Below are positions 33,846 through 47,900 of a stretch of 64,000 bases of DNA, piece by piece. Source of the DNA: Mytilus galloprovincialis. Lineage: Eukaryota > Mollusca > Bivalvia > Mytilida > Mytilidae. Every line of letters starts with the position of its first letter. The first letter of the stretch is position 1. The stretch spans positions 59,549,560 through 59,613,559 of the forward strand of contig NC_134839.1 of assembly GCF_965363235.1 (NCBI RefSeq), read 5' to 3'. Under the pieces are notes generated by a model. The model had not been told where the DNA came from. It saw only the letters and a list, made by a program, of their open reading frames with translations, and made no database searches. The position numbers and the translations under genes were made by a program.

Positions 33846-34075
33846 TGTTATAATTATTAACGAACTTATTTTCGCGAACGATTTATTTTTCGCGACTTTC
33901 GCGAGTAGAAATATAACGTGAATTTAAATCGTCGCGAACATGTATAACGTGGAACTTTCCTTATTTAACTACCTCAAGTACATTAGAAAATCGCGAAATT
34001 AAATCGCCGCGAAGTGGACTAGAAAGGGCTAAACGCGAAATAAAGTATCCGCGAAAATAAGTTTGTTTACAGTAG
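33846..34075. mobile_element. CGCGA-rich MITE
   Basis: The left end 'acgaacttattttcgcg' and right end 'cgcgaaaataagtttgttta' form an imperfect terminal inverted repeat. The motif CGCGA occurs about eight times within 200 bp of otherwise AT-rich sequence. Elements with these ends are common in bivalve DNA. The boundary duplication is not clear. Confidence 0.6.
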
Positions 34076-34844
34076 TCTTTTTTTTTTTATCATTATTAAA
34101 ACAGCTAATTCAACAGGGGATTCTGGTTCTTTTCAAACAGAAATAACTTAAATATTTTACATATTTTGAAAGTAACATCTCTAAACGTAGGAATTATTTT
34201 GTGTCAAATATGTATCACTTTTATATATTTCTAATGACCGGACCTGAATTAGTGGTTCTATACTTTTAGTGTCATGTTTTACTTTACTCCAATTTCTTGT
34301 CATTCACACTCGTTTGCATTACAGCGGTGTGATGTGTAAGCAGCGGTCGCTGTGTATTGTTAGTATCACTATATTGTGATATCAATGCAAAACTATAGTT
34401 TTGTAGGTGGACTACTTGAGATTACTGCAGCGACGTCCAAATAACTTCAGTCAGAACTTCTTATCAAGCTTATTTTTGGTGAATAAAAAAGCATACACAA
34501 TGTCAGAGGAAGGTTATAAAATTTCGAAAGGGTTTCGCGGAACCCTGTGTCTCGCCGTCTAATTTTCAGTGTAAAAAAAGCTTTCTAAAGCAGTAAAATA
34601 CAGAATTTAAACTATATAACTTTCTTTTCCGATGCTCTTTCTAGGCCTTGAGGATTTGCATCTGTCAAAATTTCAAATTGATCCATGAAGGTTTACAAAA
34701 CTTTTTAGTCAAATAATATTAATTCCAGACTGTCTGAAAATATAATAGAAAAAATACTGAAAGCTGAAAAAAATGTTTTCAAAAGTTTGCTTGTATTGTA
34801 TATTCTATGAAGGTTTGACAAACTAATTAGGGTGTATTATTAGC

Positions 34845-34980
34845 TATCTTGGAGTAATCAGGTGTGTACAGAATTTTACACCGTTGTTGAAAATTCATAC
34901 ACCCTGAGGCGCAGCCGAATGGATGTATGAATTTTCAACAACGGTGTAAAATTTCGTACACCCCTGATTACACCAAGATA
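34845..34980. repeat. Long palindrome A
   Basis: Arms of about 60 bp (34845-34904 and 34924-34980), including 'ttttacaccgttgttgaaaa', are nearly perfect complements around a short centre containing GGCGCAGCCG. Confidence 0.88.
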
Positions 34981-34987
34981 ACGAATT

Positions 34988-35149
34988 TATTTAAGGAATG
35001 ACTGTAATATTTTTTCTGTCTATGAAGAAATAACATAAAAAATTTGGTACACACTGAATAACGCGCGTAGCGGGTTATTTAACAGTTTGCACCACATTTT
35101 TTATGTTATTTTGAATAGACAGAAAAAAAATTACAGTCATTTCTTATAA
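34988..35149. repeat. Long palindrome B
   Basis: Arms sharing 'aatgactgtaat' and 'ttctgtcta' with complements on the right surround a centre containing CGCGTAGCGGG. It follows palindrome A after 7 bp. A perfect CRE-like palindrome TGACGTCA lies at 35201-35208. Confidence 0.85.
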
Positions 35150-35914
35150 TTTAATTCTAAATTCCATTTCAAACCGTAGAAAACCATGAAAAAACGTTGA
35201 TGACGTCACGGTCAAATGACTAAATTATGTCTATGGGCTCATAAAAAAATAACGTCAGCCAATCAGAAGACGCGTTACATCCAAAATTAAATTATTTCTT
35301 ATGAACAATTATTTTACTCATTTTGAAATCAGGATGTAAAATTGTAAAAATGGTGATGAAAATTTTCCAGCGTAATATTTTTTCAATGTCCATGTTGCTG
35401 CACATTGTCAAATACTTTTTTACTTTATTTTTGGAAAAATTCAGAAAATATCTGTGTTCTTTTGATTTTTTTTGGCAAAATTTCATTTTTTTTTTAATTT
35501 GGCAAAATTTTATTTATCCCCTGGTGAACAAGGGTGGGGTGTTATTTACACCGGGGTAGTCAACCAATCAGATTGCAGTCTTTTTGCTGCATAAGAAATA
35601 ACAACTTTTACCCCCGTCTGTATCTACTTGTTAACTGTTACAAACCTAAGCACTTATCAGCCAAATACGAGAATATGAACATAAATATTTTCAAAAGTTT
35701 ACTTCTGTTTCATTTATTCTATGAAGGATTGACAAAATAATTGGCGTGTAACCAACTTTCACCAGACTGTATATACTTGTTAAATGTTAATAAATTCAAT
35801 GATCTCTTATAAATTGTTAAAGATTATGCCGCTGTTAATGAATCTAGGGTTTGGTTACAACTTGTATACAAATTTTTATTTTACTACTTTTATACAAATT
35901 TTTTTTTCAAGATC
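35150..35914. other. Upstream flank of MACPF-ApeC gene
   Basis: Non-coding. A TATAAA at 35808-35813 is a possible core promoter, and 'tttttttttcaag' ending at 35911 directly before ATCATG looks like a splice acceptor, so transcription may start further upstream with an untranslated first exon. 'tattttcaaaagttt' plus 'attctatgaagg' (about 35685-35735) repeats sequence at about 34770-34830, flanking the palindromes as direct repeats. Confidence 0.45.
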
Positions 35915-38900
35915 ATGAATGTTCCGGCATTGCTGTTGGTCGCTTACTTTGGTCTGGTATCCGCCCAATTTCCTTCACAATCAACAATTACGGGAAACAG
36001 TACTAATAATGGAACAGTTGTTACAGGAGGTGGTGGTAGATTTCCTACGCTTCCTCAGTTTCAGGTTCATCATCCGCAAGTTATCCATTTTATAGGAGCA
36101 GGATACGATTTGATACAGGTAATAATAATTAGAAAACAAAATATTGTTAATATTTGGTAGTTATGGAATTTGTTTCTGTATCTGTATGTCGATGTAATTA
36201 TTGTTGATATGTCAATTGTAAATACGGATCTATATTGCTGGATTAAAATGTTAACCTTCTCTTTGCTGTCACTGATCAGCTGTCCTCTCTTTTTTAATGG
36301 TGATACTCCAACGTTTTCCTGTATATCATGTACTTTCAGAATGGCTTTGTATTGTTTGTTTCTAGTCCTTTGATGATTGTATCATTGATGGAAGAATATT
36401 TGCTTTCCTTACCTGCCTTTTTTATTCTTTTTTTAATTGTCTGTACTTTGTCTATTTTTTAGCTCGTTTAGCTTTTTGGTATCGCATATGTTTCTTTTTA
36501 AAAAGTTTCCTTCTTTTGTGGTTTATCCAGAGTAAGCTTTCTGTTCATTTGTGTTTTATCTCACATATCGACGTGAAAGGCATGCCATCAATGTTTTCTT
36601 GAAAACAACGTGTGTATACTTGGAGAAATTAGAAGACGATTTTACTTGTTTTTGGCTCCGCCATGTCGGGATTGTCGTAACTGCAATTACGATGATCAGT
36701 TTAACACCAGTGAAGTTTTGTTATATCGAACAGGTATTGAAAAGAAAATCCAAGTGTAAGCAATATTTACGTACGCAAATAATAGTAATCAAAGGTACCA
36801 GGATTATAATTTCTTACGCCCGACGCGCGTTTCGTCTACATAAGACTCATCAGTGTCGCTCAGATCAAAATAGTTGTAAAGCCAAACAAGTACAAAGTTG
36901 AAGAGTATTGAGGACCCAAAATTCTAATCTTTCGCACGTTTTGTGTGTGCGTGTGTTTAATTAATTTAATCTATTGTGTGCTCATAAATATTCCTATATG
37001 TGCTGAATATTCGTGATGATTTTCGTTTTCTGAGTTAAACGATAGTTTTGAAATGAAATACTAATTTTAAAAAGAAAGTTAATAGCGCCATACATTTCGC
37101 CTTGCACTGGCATCTATGGACCCCTGAATAAGGTATATAAGATTGCATTTTCCCGATATGGGATTCCGATTTAACGTTCGTTTTCCGACTGGTCGTTTGC
37201 GAATTTACATACTCTGCATGTACAGCTGAACTGGCTTTAATAATAAAAAAAATATAACAACATTTTTCTTCAAAATTTAAAAAGTTTTTCACGCTCCAAT
37301 AAAAGTTTATTTTGCTGAACGTTCAATTTTATTTCAGTTAAATTAAATCATCGTATTTCTCTATTTTTTCTATAAGGAACTACGTCAATATTTCATGATA
37401 GAACATATAATATAAAAAAGTGAGTTCATTAACACGCCATTTTGTCTCCCTAAACGAAAAATTATCAACTACTGAACCACCATAATTGCATACGCCAGAC
37501 GCGCGTTTCGTCTTCATAGGACTCATCAGTGACGCTCAGATCAAAATAATAATAAAGCTAAATAAAATACAAAGACACAAAAGTTTGATACATATTTGTA
37601 ACAGCATCATTGGATATATTTTTAGGGCAACCCAGACGGTGAGTCATGGACTAGTTTAGGAGATGACCCAGGACTAAAATTAACTCAAAAAATTATGACA
37701 GTGAGCCCTGGAAATACTCCAGTGCAAGTTGAAATAGAGCACAGAGATACATGCCAATCGTCTCATTCCTACAACCTTATATATAATGCAAAGCAATATC
37801 AAGATAGATTGTTGGGATCAATCACTACTTCTGGTAAGTAGTTTAAAAGCCTTTAAATATCAAACTTTAATTGCGTTCGTTAAAAAATATACCAAATTTG
37901 ATTTTGATCTTTAAAATTTTGAGATATTTTCTTACTTCTTTTCGTTATAGTCTCACGCAGTCGTTAAGTCTTTTCCCTAGCTATCGTTTATGCATAATTT
38001 ATTACAGTTACTTTTATGTTAATGCCCTTTAGATTGTGTTGCTTAATTAACCTTATTAAGAGTGCTTCAAGCTAAATGATAGTAAATTAGAACGTTTTTA
38101 CGTGTTAAGAACAAAGAATTGGTGTGTTTGATTAGAATAGTAATGCTTTTCGTATATAATGCTTATTCTAGGTCCTACAGATGCTGCACTGAGACCATAT
38201 GCGTTTACGTTAAGTACAGGTTTGTTACTTATCTTGAAATATACAATCTGGATCCATATCCATCCCGAAAAATGCCTTATTTCTTAAGAATAGATGTCTT
38301 AATTTCAACGTAAAGTTCTCGATTCGTATGAAGTAAAAAAAAAATATATAAACAAGAAAGAATCTACTCTTTTGCTTTATTTCTTAAATATGATTTTTTT
38401 TACATCAGTCTGTATGTGGTTCTTCCTCTGATAATTCGGTAATTATTTCAATTGAACATATCTAAATATCAATACCAAGTACTCAATTCCAGACAAATGA
38501 AAAAAAAGTTTCTTACATATATTGATGAGACATTCGTTTCATTTACTCAATCCGATATATATTTTGATTAAGCAATATTGACATGTATCTAATGTGAACT
38601 ATATATCTGCATGTATTACTATGTATAGACTATAGTCTTTGAAAAAATTGAAAATGAAACGAATGTCTTTAATAAATATTTTCCTCCTTAGGATATGAAA
38701 CAGCTGCACACCAACTGACACAACCATTGAACTATATGTACCAGGACTATACAACAATGTGCGATATGGGTCATGCGCGTTTGCGTTCTCACCTCGCCCA
38801 ATCCGATCATCTGTCAGTCACTCGTGAGTTTGCAGCTTCTGTATGTTCACTGCCTGAAAATTATCAGTTACCAAATTACTTGAGGTTCATTGAAGAATGG

Positions 38901-41900
38901 GGAACGGTAAGTCTCTGAAATGTATTGAATTTCACTCTGGACCAACTTCCACACCATTGTAATAAGATAACTATATGAACAACTTTTCGAAAAGAACTCT
39001 GTCGGGAATAATTTGCATTGCATTAGATGTATCAGGTTTTTTTTTTTAGTTTATCGATGTTCAAATTTAATAATTAAATTACAAAGTTACAAATCCAGTT
39101 AAGAAAATACTCAGATGAGTAACCGGATGTTTCGACAGATTAAGCCTTCTATTCTTTGCATTTATCACCTTCCATATGAGTCCGTACATCGCGGTAAATT
39201 CACATATCACATAACAGACAACTATAATTTACCAAATATTTGTGACCGTGAAAACAGCTCTATGAAGTGACATCGTATCAGTCGAAAAATTCGTGATGAT
39301 GACCGTACATCGTATGTAGTGTCGATTTTAGTCGTTTTCCTTTAAACTCTGCTGAATGAGTTTTTTTTTTTGTCGAGACCACACTACCGTTAATGAGATT
39401 CAAAAAGTGTCAACATACATGAGCGTAACATAATTGAGATATGGATACATTGTCTAGTAGAGTATGCGTAACTGATGAGAAATCGGAGTTAATAATTGGA
39501 TAGTTCAATCAACGTATATGTCATACATTCGAGTTTAATGTCGTCCATCCGTGTCGATAATGAGTAAAAGGTAAAGATAACAAGCAGAGTTTCTAGTTTC
39601 TGTAATATCCATAATCTCAAGTTCACCTGGGTATATTAGATTCAAGCACTCACTTAAATTCTGATAGTAGCACGCAAACATGTCTTATCAGGAAATCTGT
39701 TGACAAACATGTCAATGTTCTAAGTGACCTTTACATGATTCAGATAGAACATTCGCATCTTATAATAATTGCCTCACTAACAGAAATCTGATAAGAATGT
39801 AGCATCTAAAACCAATGTCCTTCTTAACAAAATTTTCATAAAACTGTCGCCTCACTAAATACAATGTGATAATGCTTTTTTTTTTTAAATTCAAAAAATT
39901 GCAAAGTGCAAACAATTACTCGTCAGTGCTCACAAACACACTTCTTACATTGTATAGTATAAGGTATGACGTAAGACGTAATTATATTGAAACTGACTGT
40001 GAACATCTATCCCTTGCTGTTACAATCAAAATTCAAAACGGAAAGTCCCTAATCAAATTGCAAAATCAAATGATAAAACACATCAAACGGATGGACAACA
40101 ACTGTCATATTCCTGAATTGGCACAGCATTTTCAAATGTAGAAAATGGTGGATTGAACCTGGTTTTATAGCGCTAAACCTCTCACTTGTATAATGACAGT
40201 CGCATCAAATTCCATTATATTTACAACGATGTGTGAACAAAACAGACATAATCGGTTAAATAGTCACAATATGGATACAGCAGTTATCATTGTGTCACAA
40301 TCTCAAAACAACAAATATTTAACTAAAATGCACAAAAAACATGTATCAAATTTAAAAACCACATGCATAGCTTCGCGTGTATAACGTCAGAAAATATAAA
40401 CGTTAAGGCAGACGAGATAAGGAATCACACGACTGAAAAGGCTATACGTTGGAACAACACAGTTAATATAATCGAATGATAAATGGCACTGGAAGACGGT
40501 CGGCTAGCCGTTAGCAGCTTGAGTTTAAATTATGTTGATGGATCGACATACATTTGCTAAATCAGCAATCAAATTGTTAGCTCAATTCGATGTTTATGGT
40601 TACACCATAATATTGTGAGGTACATAGTTGATTGACTAAGACCAAATTCCATTTGAAGATATTTTAAATTGAGAACTCTTAGTCATATTTCATTAACAAA
40701 TTTATATAACAGCACATGATAACAGAAGTAGAGGTTGGAAAGAAGATTACATATAGATACCTGACAACTCGGGACAAATACTTTAGTTACCTTCTGGCTA
40801 ATGTAAGTTGTGTTACTTTGTATCCGTAATTAGGGACGGTGCATTATTTATCAAGCAGGGGGGACCGGTGCAAATGGTAAGGGGACATGTACTTTTTTCA
40901 ATGTGCAAAGTAGTGGGACCTGATGATTTTTCATTATCTTAATACATGGGACATACACTTTTTTCAAATGCTTAAGTAGTAAACATTTTATTTTAATTAG
41001 TCCAAAAATACACACAAGAAACATTCAAACAGAAACAGAATATGATAAACAATTTTAGTTTTGACTGGTGTAAATCAGTCTATCTAACTAAATTAAATAT
41101 TGATCTTACAAAATTCAAGCTTATTAGGTAGTTTGATTTATTGCTGTGAAATGAAAGAATTTAATTTTACAATAGGTAAAAATAAAAATTATTATATAAA
41201 TTCAGATAGGCATCTTTAATTTTTTTTATAACTTTTTCAAATCAACTTGGATTTTCATCAAAATATGCAGCTATCTTAGATATATATTAAGCTTACTGAA
41301 TCCCAGGTCATTTTGTTTTTTGTTGTATTGCTGTCAAATTCAAGAATTAAATTAATCTAGGTAAAAAAAGCTAGAATGTGCATTTCGAACAAAATAGAGA
41401 TAGTACACTTTAATTATTTTAATAACTTTTTCAAATCAACTTGGATTTTCATCAAACTATGCAGCTATCTTAGATATATATTAAGCTTACTGAATCCCAT
41501 GTCATTTAGTTTTTTGTTGTATTGCTTTCAAATTTAAGAATTACAGTAATCTTGGTAAAAAAAAAGCTAGGATTTGCAATTCAGACAAAATAGAGATAGT
41601 ATACTTTAATTTTTTTAATAACTTTTTCAAAACAACTTGGATTTTCATCAAACTATGCAGTTATCTTAGATATATATTAAGCTTACTGAATCCCAGGTCA
41701 TTTTGTTTTTTGTTGTATTGCTGTCAAATTTAACAATTAAATTAATCTAGGTCAAAAAAGGTAGAATTTGCAGTTCGAACAAAATAGAGATAGTACACTT
41801 TAATTTTTTTAATAACTTTTTCAAATCAACTTGGATTATCATCAAACTATGCAGCTATCTTAGATATATATTAAGCTTACTGAATCCCAGGTCAATTTTG

Positions 41901-44900
41901 TTTTTTGTTGTATTGCTGTCAAATTTAACCATTAAATTGTAAAGTGTACTATCTCGAACTGCAAATTCTACCTTTTTTGACCTAGATTTATCTAATTCTT
42001 AAATTTGACAGCAATACAACAAAAAACAAAATGACCTAAGATTCAGTAAGCTTAATATATCTCTAAAATAGCTGCATAGTTTGATGCAAGTTCAAGTTGA
42101 TTTGAAAAAGTTATTAAAAAAATTAAAGATGCCTATCTTAATTGCAAATCCCAGCTTTTTTTTTACCAAGATTACTTTAATTCTTAAATTTTACAGCAAT
42201 ACAACAAAAAACTAAATGACATGGGATTCAGTAAGCTTAATATATTTCTAAGATAGCTGCATAGTTTGATGAAAATCCAAGTTGATAAGAAAAAGTTATA
42301 AAAAAAATTAAAGATGCCTATCTGAATATATATAATAATTTTTATTTTTACCTATTGTAAAATTAAATTCTTTCATTTCACAGCAATAAATCAAACTACC
42401 TAATAAGCTTGAATTTTGTAAGATCAATATTTAATTTAGTTAGATGGGCTAATTTACACCAGTCAAAACTAAATTTGAAGGTCAAGACTAGTCGAGAATG
42501 TTAAAATGATTGTCAAAAACATTTATATCACAATAAATATTGTTGCTTTACGTTATTTAAGGTACAGATTGTGTTTTTATTCACTCAATATATTCATGAT
42601 ATTCATGGGACACATACTTTTTTAATGAATAGAGGTCATGGGACATAACCTTTTTTCCTATCACATCAGCATGGGACAACACTTTTTTCCAAACAGGTTT
42701 TGCGATTTGCACCGGTCCCCCCTGCTTGATAAATATTGCACCGTCCCTTATTATAGATAACGTTGCAAAACATGCTAGTTGCTATTCCGTTTATAATATA
42801 TTTGCATATAAAGCATCATTAAAATTAAAGTTTAAGTCGCAAACAGACTGTTTGACATTGTCTCCCTATATTACAATATGTTTAAAACTTCGAATTCGCA
42901 CATAAGATAACAACATTGCATTCGTTGATACAGCACAAATTACAATTATATCAGTATCTCTAAACACAATCGGGTAACAAACCATCCGAAAATTATTGCA
43001 TGTGTGCTATCTTTTTCGGGTTGACAATAACAATGACACATGTGTCGTCAGTAGTGACGTATGTCTAAAAATCTAAACCCGGAAGCATGATTAATTTGAA
43101 GGCTCTTCAATAGTTTTAAAATTACTTGCAACAGGAAGTGTTTATGTTTTGTGTAAAGGAAAATTTAAATGCATGTTAATGCAAAGAAGACATCAGTTTT
43201 TAAAATGAATCTGCCAGCTGACTGAATATACAGTTTAGTAATATTTCCGGTTATCACAATGCCGATTTGTTTTTCTACTGTTTATTTGAAATCATTGGTT
43301 TACTACAGAGCAAAACAACATTATAAAGTAAAATAACAAAAATACTAAACTCTAAGGAAAATACAAAACGGACAATCACTTATCAAATGGCAAGATCAAG
43401 ATCTAAAACACATCAAACGAATGGAAAACAACTAACATAATCCTGACTTGGTACAGGCATTTTCATAGATACTGAATGGCGGATTAAACTTTCTTTTATA
43501 GCGAGCTAAACCTCTCACTTGTATGACAGTCGCATTAAATAACATTATATTGAAAGCAATGTGCGAATAAAACAAACAGACAAAATAGGTAAAAATGTCA
43601 AAAATATGGGTACAACAGTCAACATTGTGTTATAATCTTAATCATTTTCATGAGAAAAAACTATGCCAACGAAGAAAAACAAAATGCCATAATATACAAA
43701 GCGTATAAGCTAAAATAGGACATCACGATAAAAGAATCTATGGAAAAAGTTCTTGTTGGAGAATAATTAGTTATAAAAGGTACCAGGATTATAATTGTGT
43801 ACGCCAGACACTCGTTTCTTCTACATAAAACTCATCAGTGACGCTCATATCAAAATAGTTGTAAAGCCAAACAAGTAAAAAGTTGAAGAGTATTGAGGAT
43901 CTAAAATTCCTAAAAGTTGTGCCAGGGTAAGGGTTACACTTAATGCTTGCATCATAAAGTCATAAATCAATAAAAATCTAATAAATAAAATGAAAATAAC
44001 ACTCTTTTTTTTCAAACGAATAGCTTTTCATGATTTACCTTCTTCAGGAACGCTCAAATCCAATTTTAAAAGCCAAGGATGTGCTAGTCCTAAAAAAGAC
44101 AAACAAGACCCTAAATCATTAGTAAAATTTCATTAAGGTCAACTTTGATTGAGGAAGTTAAACCTTAGTGTCTTTAAAATTTCTTAAGATATCATCGGAA
44201 AATGTAGCAATTTTGTTTATGCACTGACAAATGAGTTGATGATACCCTCAGGGACGAAAAATCCATCAGCTGTGGTATTGACACAGTGCTTGTAAATTGA
44301 TATAATATTATTCAATGTGTACGTCCGCAGCGTTATTCTGAATAAATCACCATCAGGATCGCATAAATCAATTAACGATGGAGACGTCTGTACAGTGTGA
44401 AATATCAAAAATATCGAGCTCCAATACAAATTCAAAAATTAAACTCCATTATCAAAAAGCAAAATCAAAAAGTTAAAACATTCGCAACAAATGTTACAAA
44501 ACTGTCATATTCTCGACTTTGTATGTGAAAAAGGTGAATTAAACCTAGTTTATAGCTAGATGAACCTCTAAGCTACTAAACTGGGTATTATTCAAACTTA
44601 CATTACCTCGTATTTTTGTCTATTGTGCTCACATATGATACCTTCTTGTTTTTGTAAGATTTACAAACTCTATATTTTAGGCGACACAAGATGTTCTACG
44701 AAGTACAAATGGAACCCAGGATGTTTTAACTGTAAACATGAATAACTTCAAATATAGACCAGAATATAGATATTTAGTTGGTAATTATAATGATCAATTT
44801 TAAATGTAATATCTCATAACTTGTTTACTATTTCCTTACATTTAGTCTTCCATTTATAGGTGCATTTTTGAGTTCAAACTGAGTAGGTCTTATAAAAATG

Positions 44901-47900
44901 CAGCAATCTAAACATTAGCAAAATTCTTTCCGAAAGAGATTGTCGTGTATATATGATTCCAATATTTGTTAATTATTAAATTATAATGCTAAAGACGGTT
45001 TATTTAGTTGCATAACATTGATCTGTGTGTGTGAACGTCTTGATAAAAAAAATATTTCTTTAAAAAATAGGCATAGCAAGAATAAAACACCGAATGTGTT
45101 ATACATTTTATATACGATAATTGTATGACTAACCATGCAAACGTATATAAAAAATGACATCCAACATGAAATCAGTCTTAAATTTTTATGAACCCTCCGT
45201 AGACAACGGGGCATTAAACGTTACCCTTGTCCTTATACTTGTCTTTCCGTCTGTCCGTATGTCGGTCCCAGTGTTTTGACCACACTCTAACTGTAGTTTG
45301 CCTCACGCAATTCTTCAATTCATATATAAAGTTAAGAACCAAGACTTACAAACAGATTTTTAGTTTGGGCAGTGAGTCACTGACTGTTCAAGAGATATGC
45401 TTCTTTATAACTCGGAAAAATGCATTTTTTTCACACTTTGACTTCAGTTTTCTTCATCCAAATTTCATGAAATTTATACACAATGGTAAGAACAGCAACA
45501 CACAGACTTTGGTCTTTTTGCTACACAAGACGAAAATCTTTATTCGTGAAAAATATTTTGCAAAGTTGAATAGTATTCCAGATGTCGCTTAAAGCGTTGA
45601 CGTTTTATATATTTTTGTATATTTGTGTCTTGACTTGAATCTTGTTGAACAAGTTTGCCCAATATATTTTGACATACAGATACTTGATGAATTGATGAAT
45701 AAAAAGAAAGTCAATTTTCAATGAGAGTCATTGCAGGATAGGCGATTGCTAAATAAAACAAAACCAATTTACAAACACAATTCATTATCTCCACAGTCAT
45801 TCACATAAAGAGTCTTGAAAAACATGTGTAAAGGATTTTGAATAGCAGATAGTATGCACAAAAAAGATTGTACATGGTTAATTTTATATTGTATATACTC
45901 CATTCTTGTATCTATGTGATGATCCTGGCATATCTTTATATGTTTCAAGGTCTGGCTTATCTGTGTATATTTTAAGGTCAATACCACGACGCTTTTGGTG
46001 TGGGCAATCCAATGTATAATGACGAGGTTGAGATGACTATGGTTACAATTGACAGCATTTTAGATTCAAAATACTGGTTTTACCTTTCGTACTACATTTC
46101 ACAAGGTGTTTGTGGAAATGATGTAAGAATAGTTAAATTTTATAAGCCTGGTACCTGTGATAACTATCTACACGACTGGGTTGATGCCACTCCAGGTGTA
46201 CGTTTCGTCCCAGAGAGTATCAATAGCCCAGTAGTCAGCACTTCTGTGTTGACATGAATATTATTTATATGGTCTTTTTTTTAAATTTCCTGTATACAAG
46301 AATGAGTTGGGTTTTTTTTTATCCCAGGCATAGATTACCTTAGTCGTATTTGGCACATTGTTTTGGAATTTTGGGTCCACAATGCTCTTCAACTTTGTAA
46401 ATGTTTGGCTATATAACTATTTTGATCTGCGCGTCAATGATGAGTCTTATGTAGACGAAACTGCGCCTGGCGTATTTAATTATTCGCCTGGGAGCTTTGA
46501 TAACTTTATACCATACTTTAGAGATTCAGTTATTGTTTGATTAAATTGCTTTCCAATTGACCTAGTGTTTAATGTTGCCAAATTGAGTTTATAAATGCAA
46601 TTACTAGTAGATAAATTAATATTTACCAACAAATAAAGTTTTTTACATAAAGGCAACAGACGTATACTGGTGTATAAAAATCATAAATCAATTGAGTGAA
46701 AACAAATCCTGGTTACAAATCAAAACCGAAGGAAACACATCAAATATAAGAGGAAAACAAAGGAACAACAGAAACACCGAAGTGCAACAAAAAAAAAAAA
46801 CAACACACATGGCTAGCCGCGGTTCCTGATTAATGACAATGTTAAAAAAATATAGCTAAAATTACATCAATAAGTTACAGAAACACGCACAAGAACATTC
46901 ATAACAGAGAAAAGCACAAACAAATAATATAATAGTCGATCTTAAAAGTGATCAAATTATCAGCAAGCGTTAGCAAACTAATGAAATTAGTTTTTACTGA
47001 CAAAAAAGGTATTTGTGATTTTGACCATATTTTTTGTAGGCTACGTCGCTGTTGCCAAAATGGCAGGCAAATATGGTCCAAGCTTTGAAATTTTATCCTT
47101 ACCGTAAAAGTGCAAAGCATCCTGTCGGTATGTATGCAAATATTTGTTTTCGTTATTATATCATTATTTTATCACATACGTGATATTTTTTCGAGATTCG
47201 ATATTTCCTGTCACTGATGCTCGTCTGTTCCTAGTCAAGTGAGATCTTGAAGTACGAGTTATTCTAATTCATAAAAACATCATTTTGTAATCTTAGATTT
47301 AACCACTGAAAGTGGGCTAATGATCTTTTCTTTATTAAGTACGAGATTAACTGTTTGGACATAACGAATTACACAATTGACTTATTTTGATAACGATAGT
47401 TTTCACCCTTTTAGCTTGTATAATTTTTCCGCTATTGTTTTTTATTTTTTTTTTATTTTAAGAATGAATTAATGTAAAAATAGGTTGGCTTCACTACAAC
47501 TAAAGGAGTTCCCAGTATTTTATATTTCCATGAAACCCTTTGTAATAGGTGGCTGTTCTACACATTATGATAACATTGTTGTCTACACATTCAGATAGCA
47601 AGTTAGAGATACCTCTTCAGTGGCCAAAAGGAACTTACTCACTTCAAAAACCAACTGCAGGGTGTCCTGGAACTTTCAAATGGTCAGAAGGTCGAATCAT
47701 GGTAAATATGACGGGTGCACAGATGTCAACAATGAACTCGTTTGAAGGTTGGTATATATTTTAATATATATGATAAAAATACAATAAGGTTATCAGATAG
47801 TTGAACATTTTTTTTCTCAGTGTATCATTACTGACAGTGAAAATGTTAAACAGAATTAATCTTTAAGTGGAGTCATGAGAAGTATTATAGTATAACTAAT

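Noticed and set aside
45227..45592. 121-codon open frame in intron 5
   Set aside because: Falls within a bivalve interspersed repeat and shows no recognised domain; chance frame.
46123..46257. Exon 6 continuing to TGA 46255-46257 as the end of the MACPF gene
   Set aside because: The extension is a reverse copy of a common mussel repeat, a consensus donor sits at its start, and the codon phase at 46122 fits the next exon at 47040.
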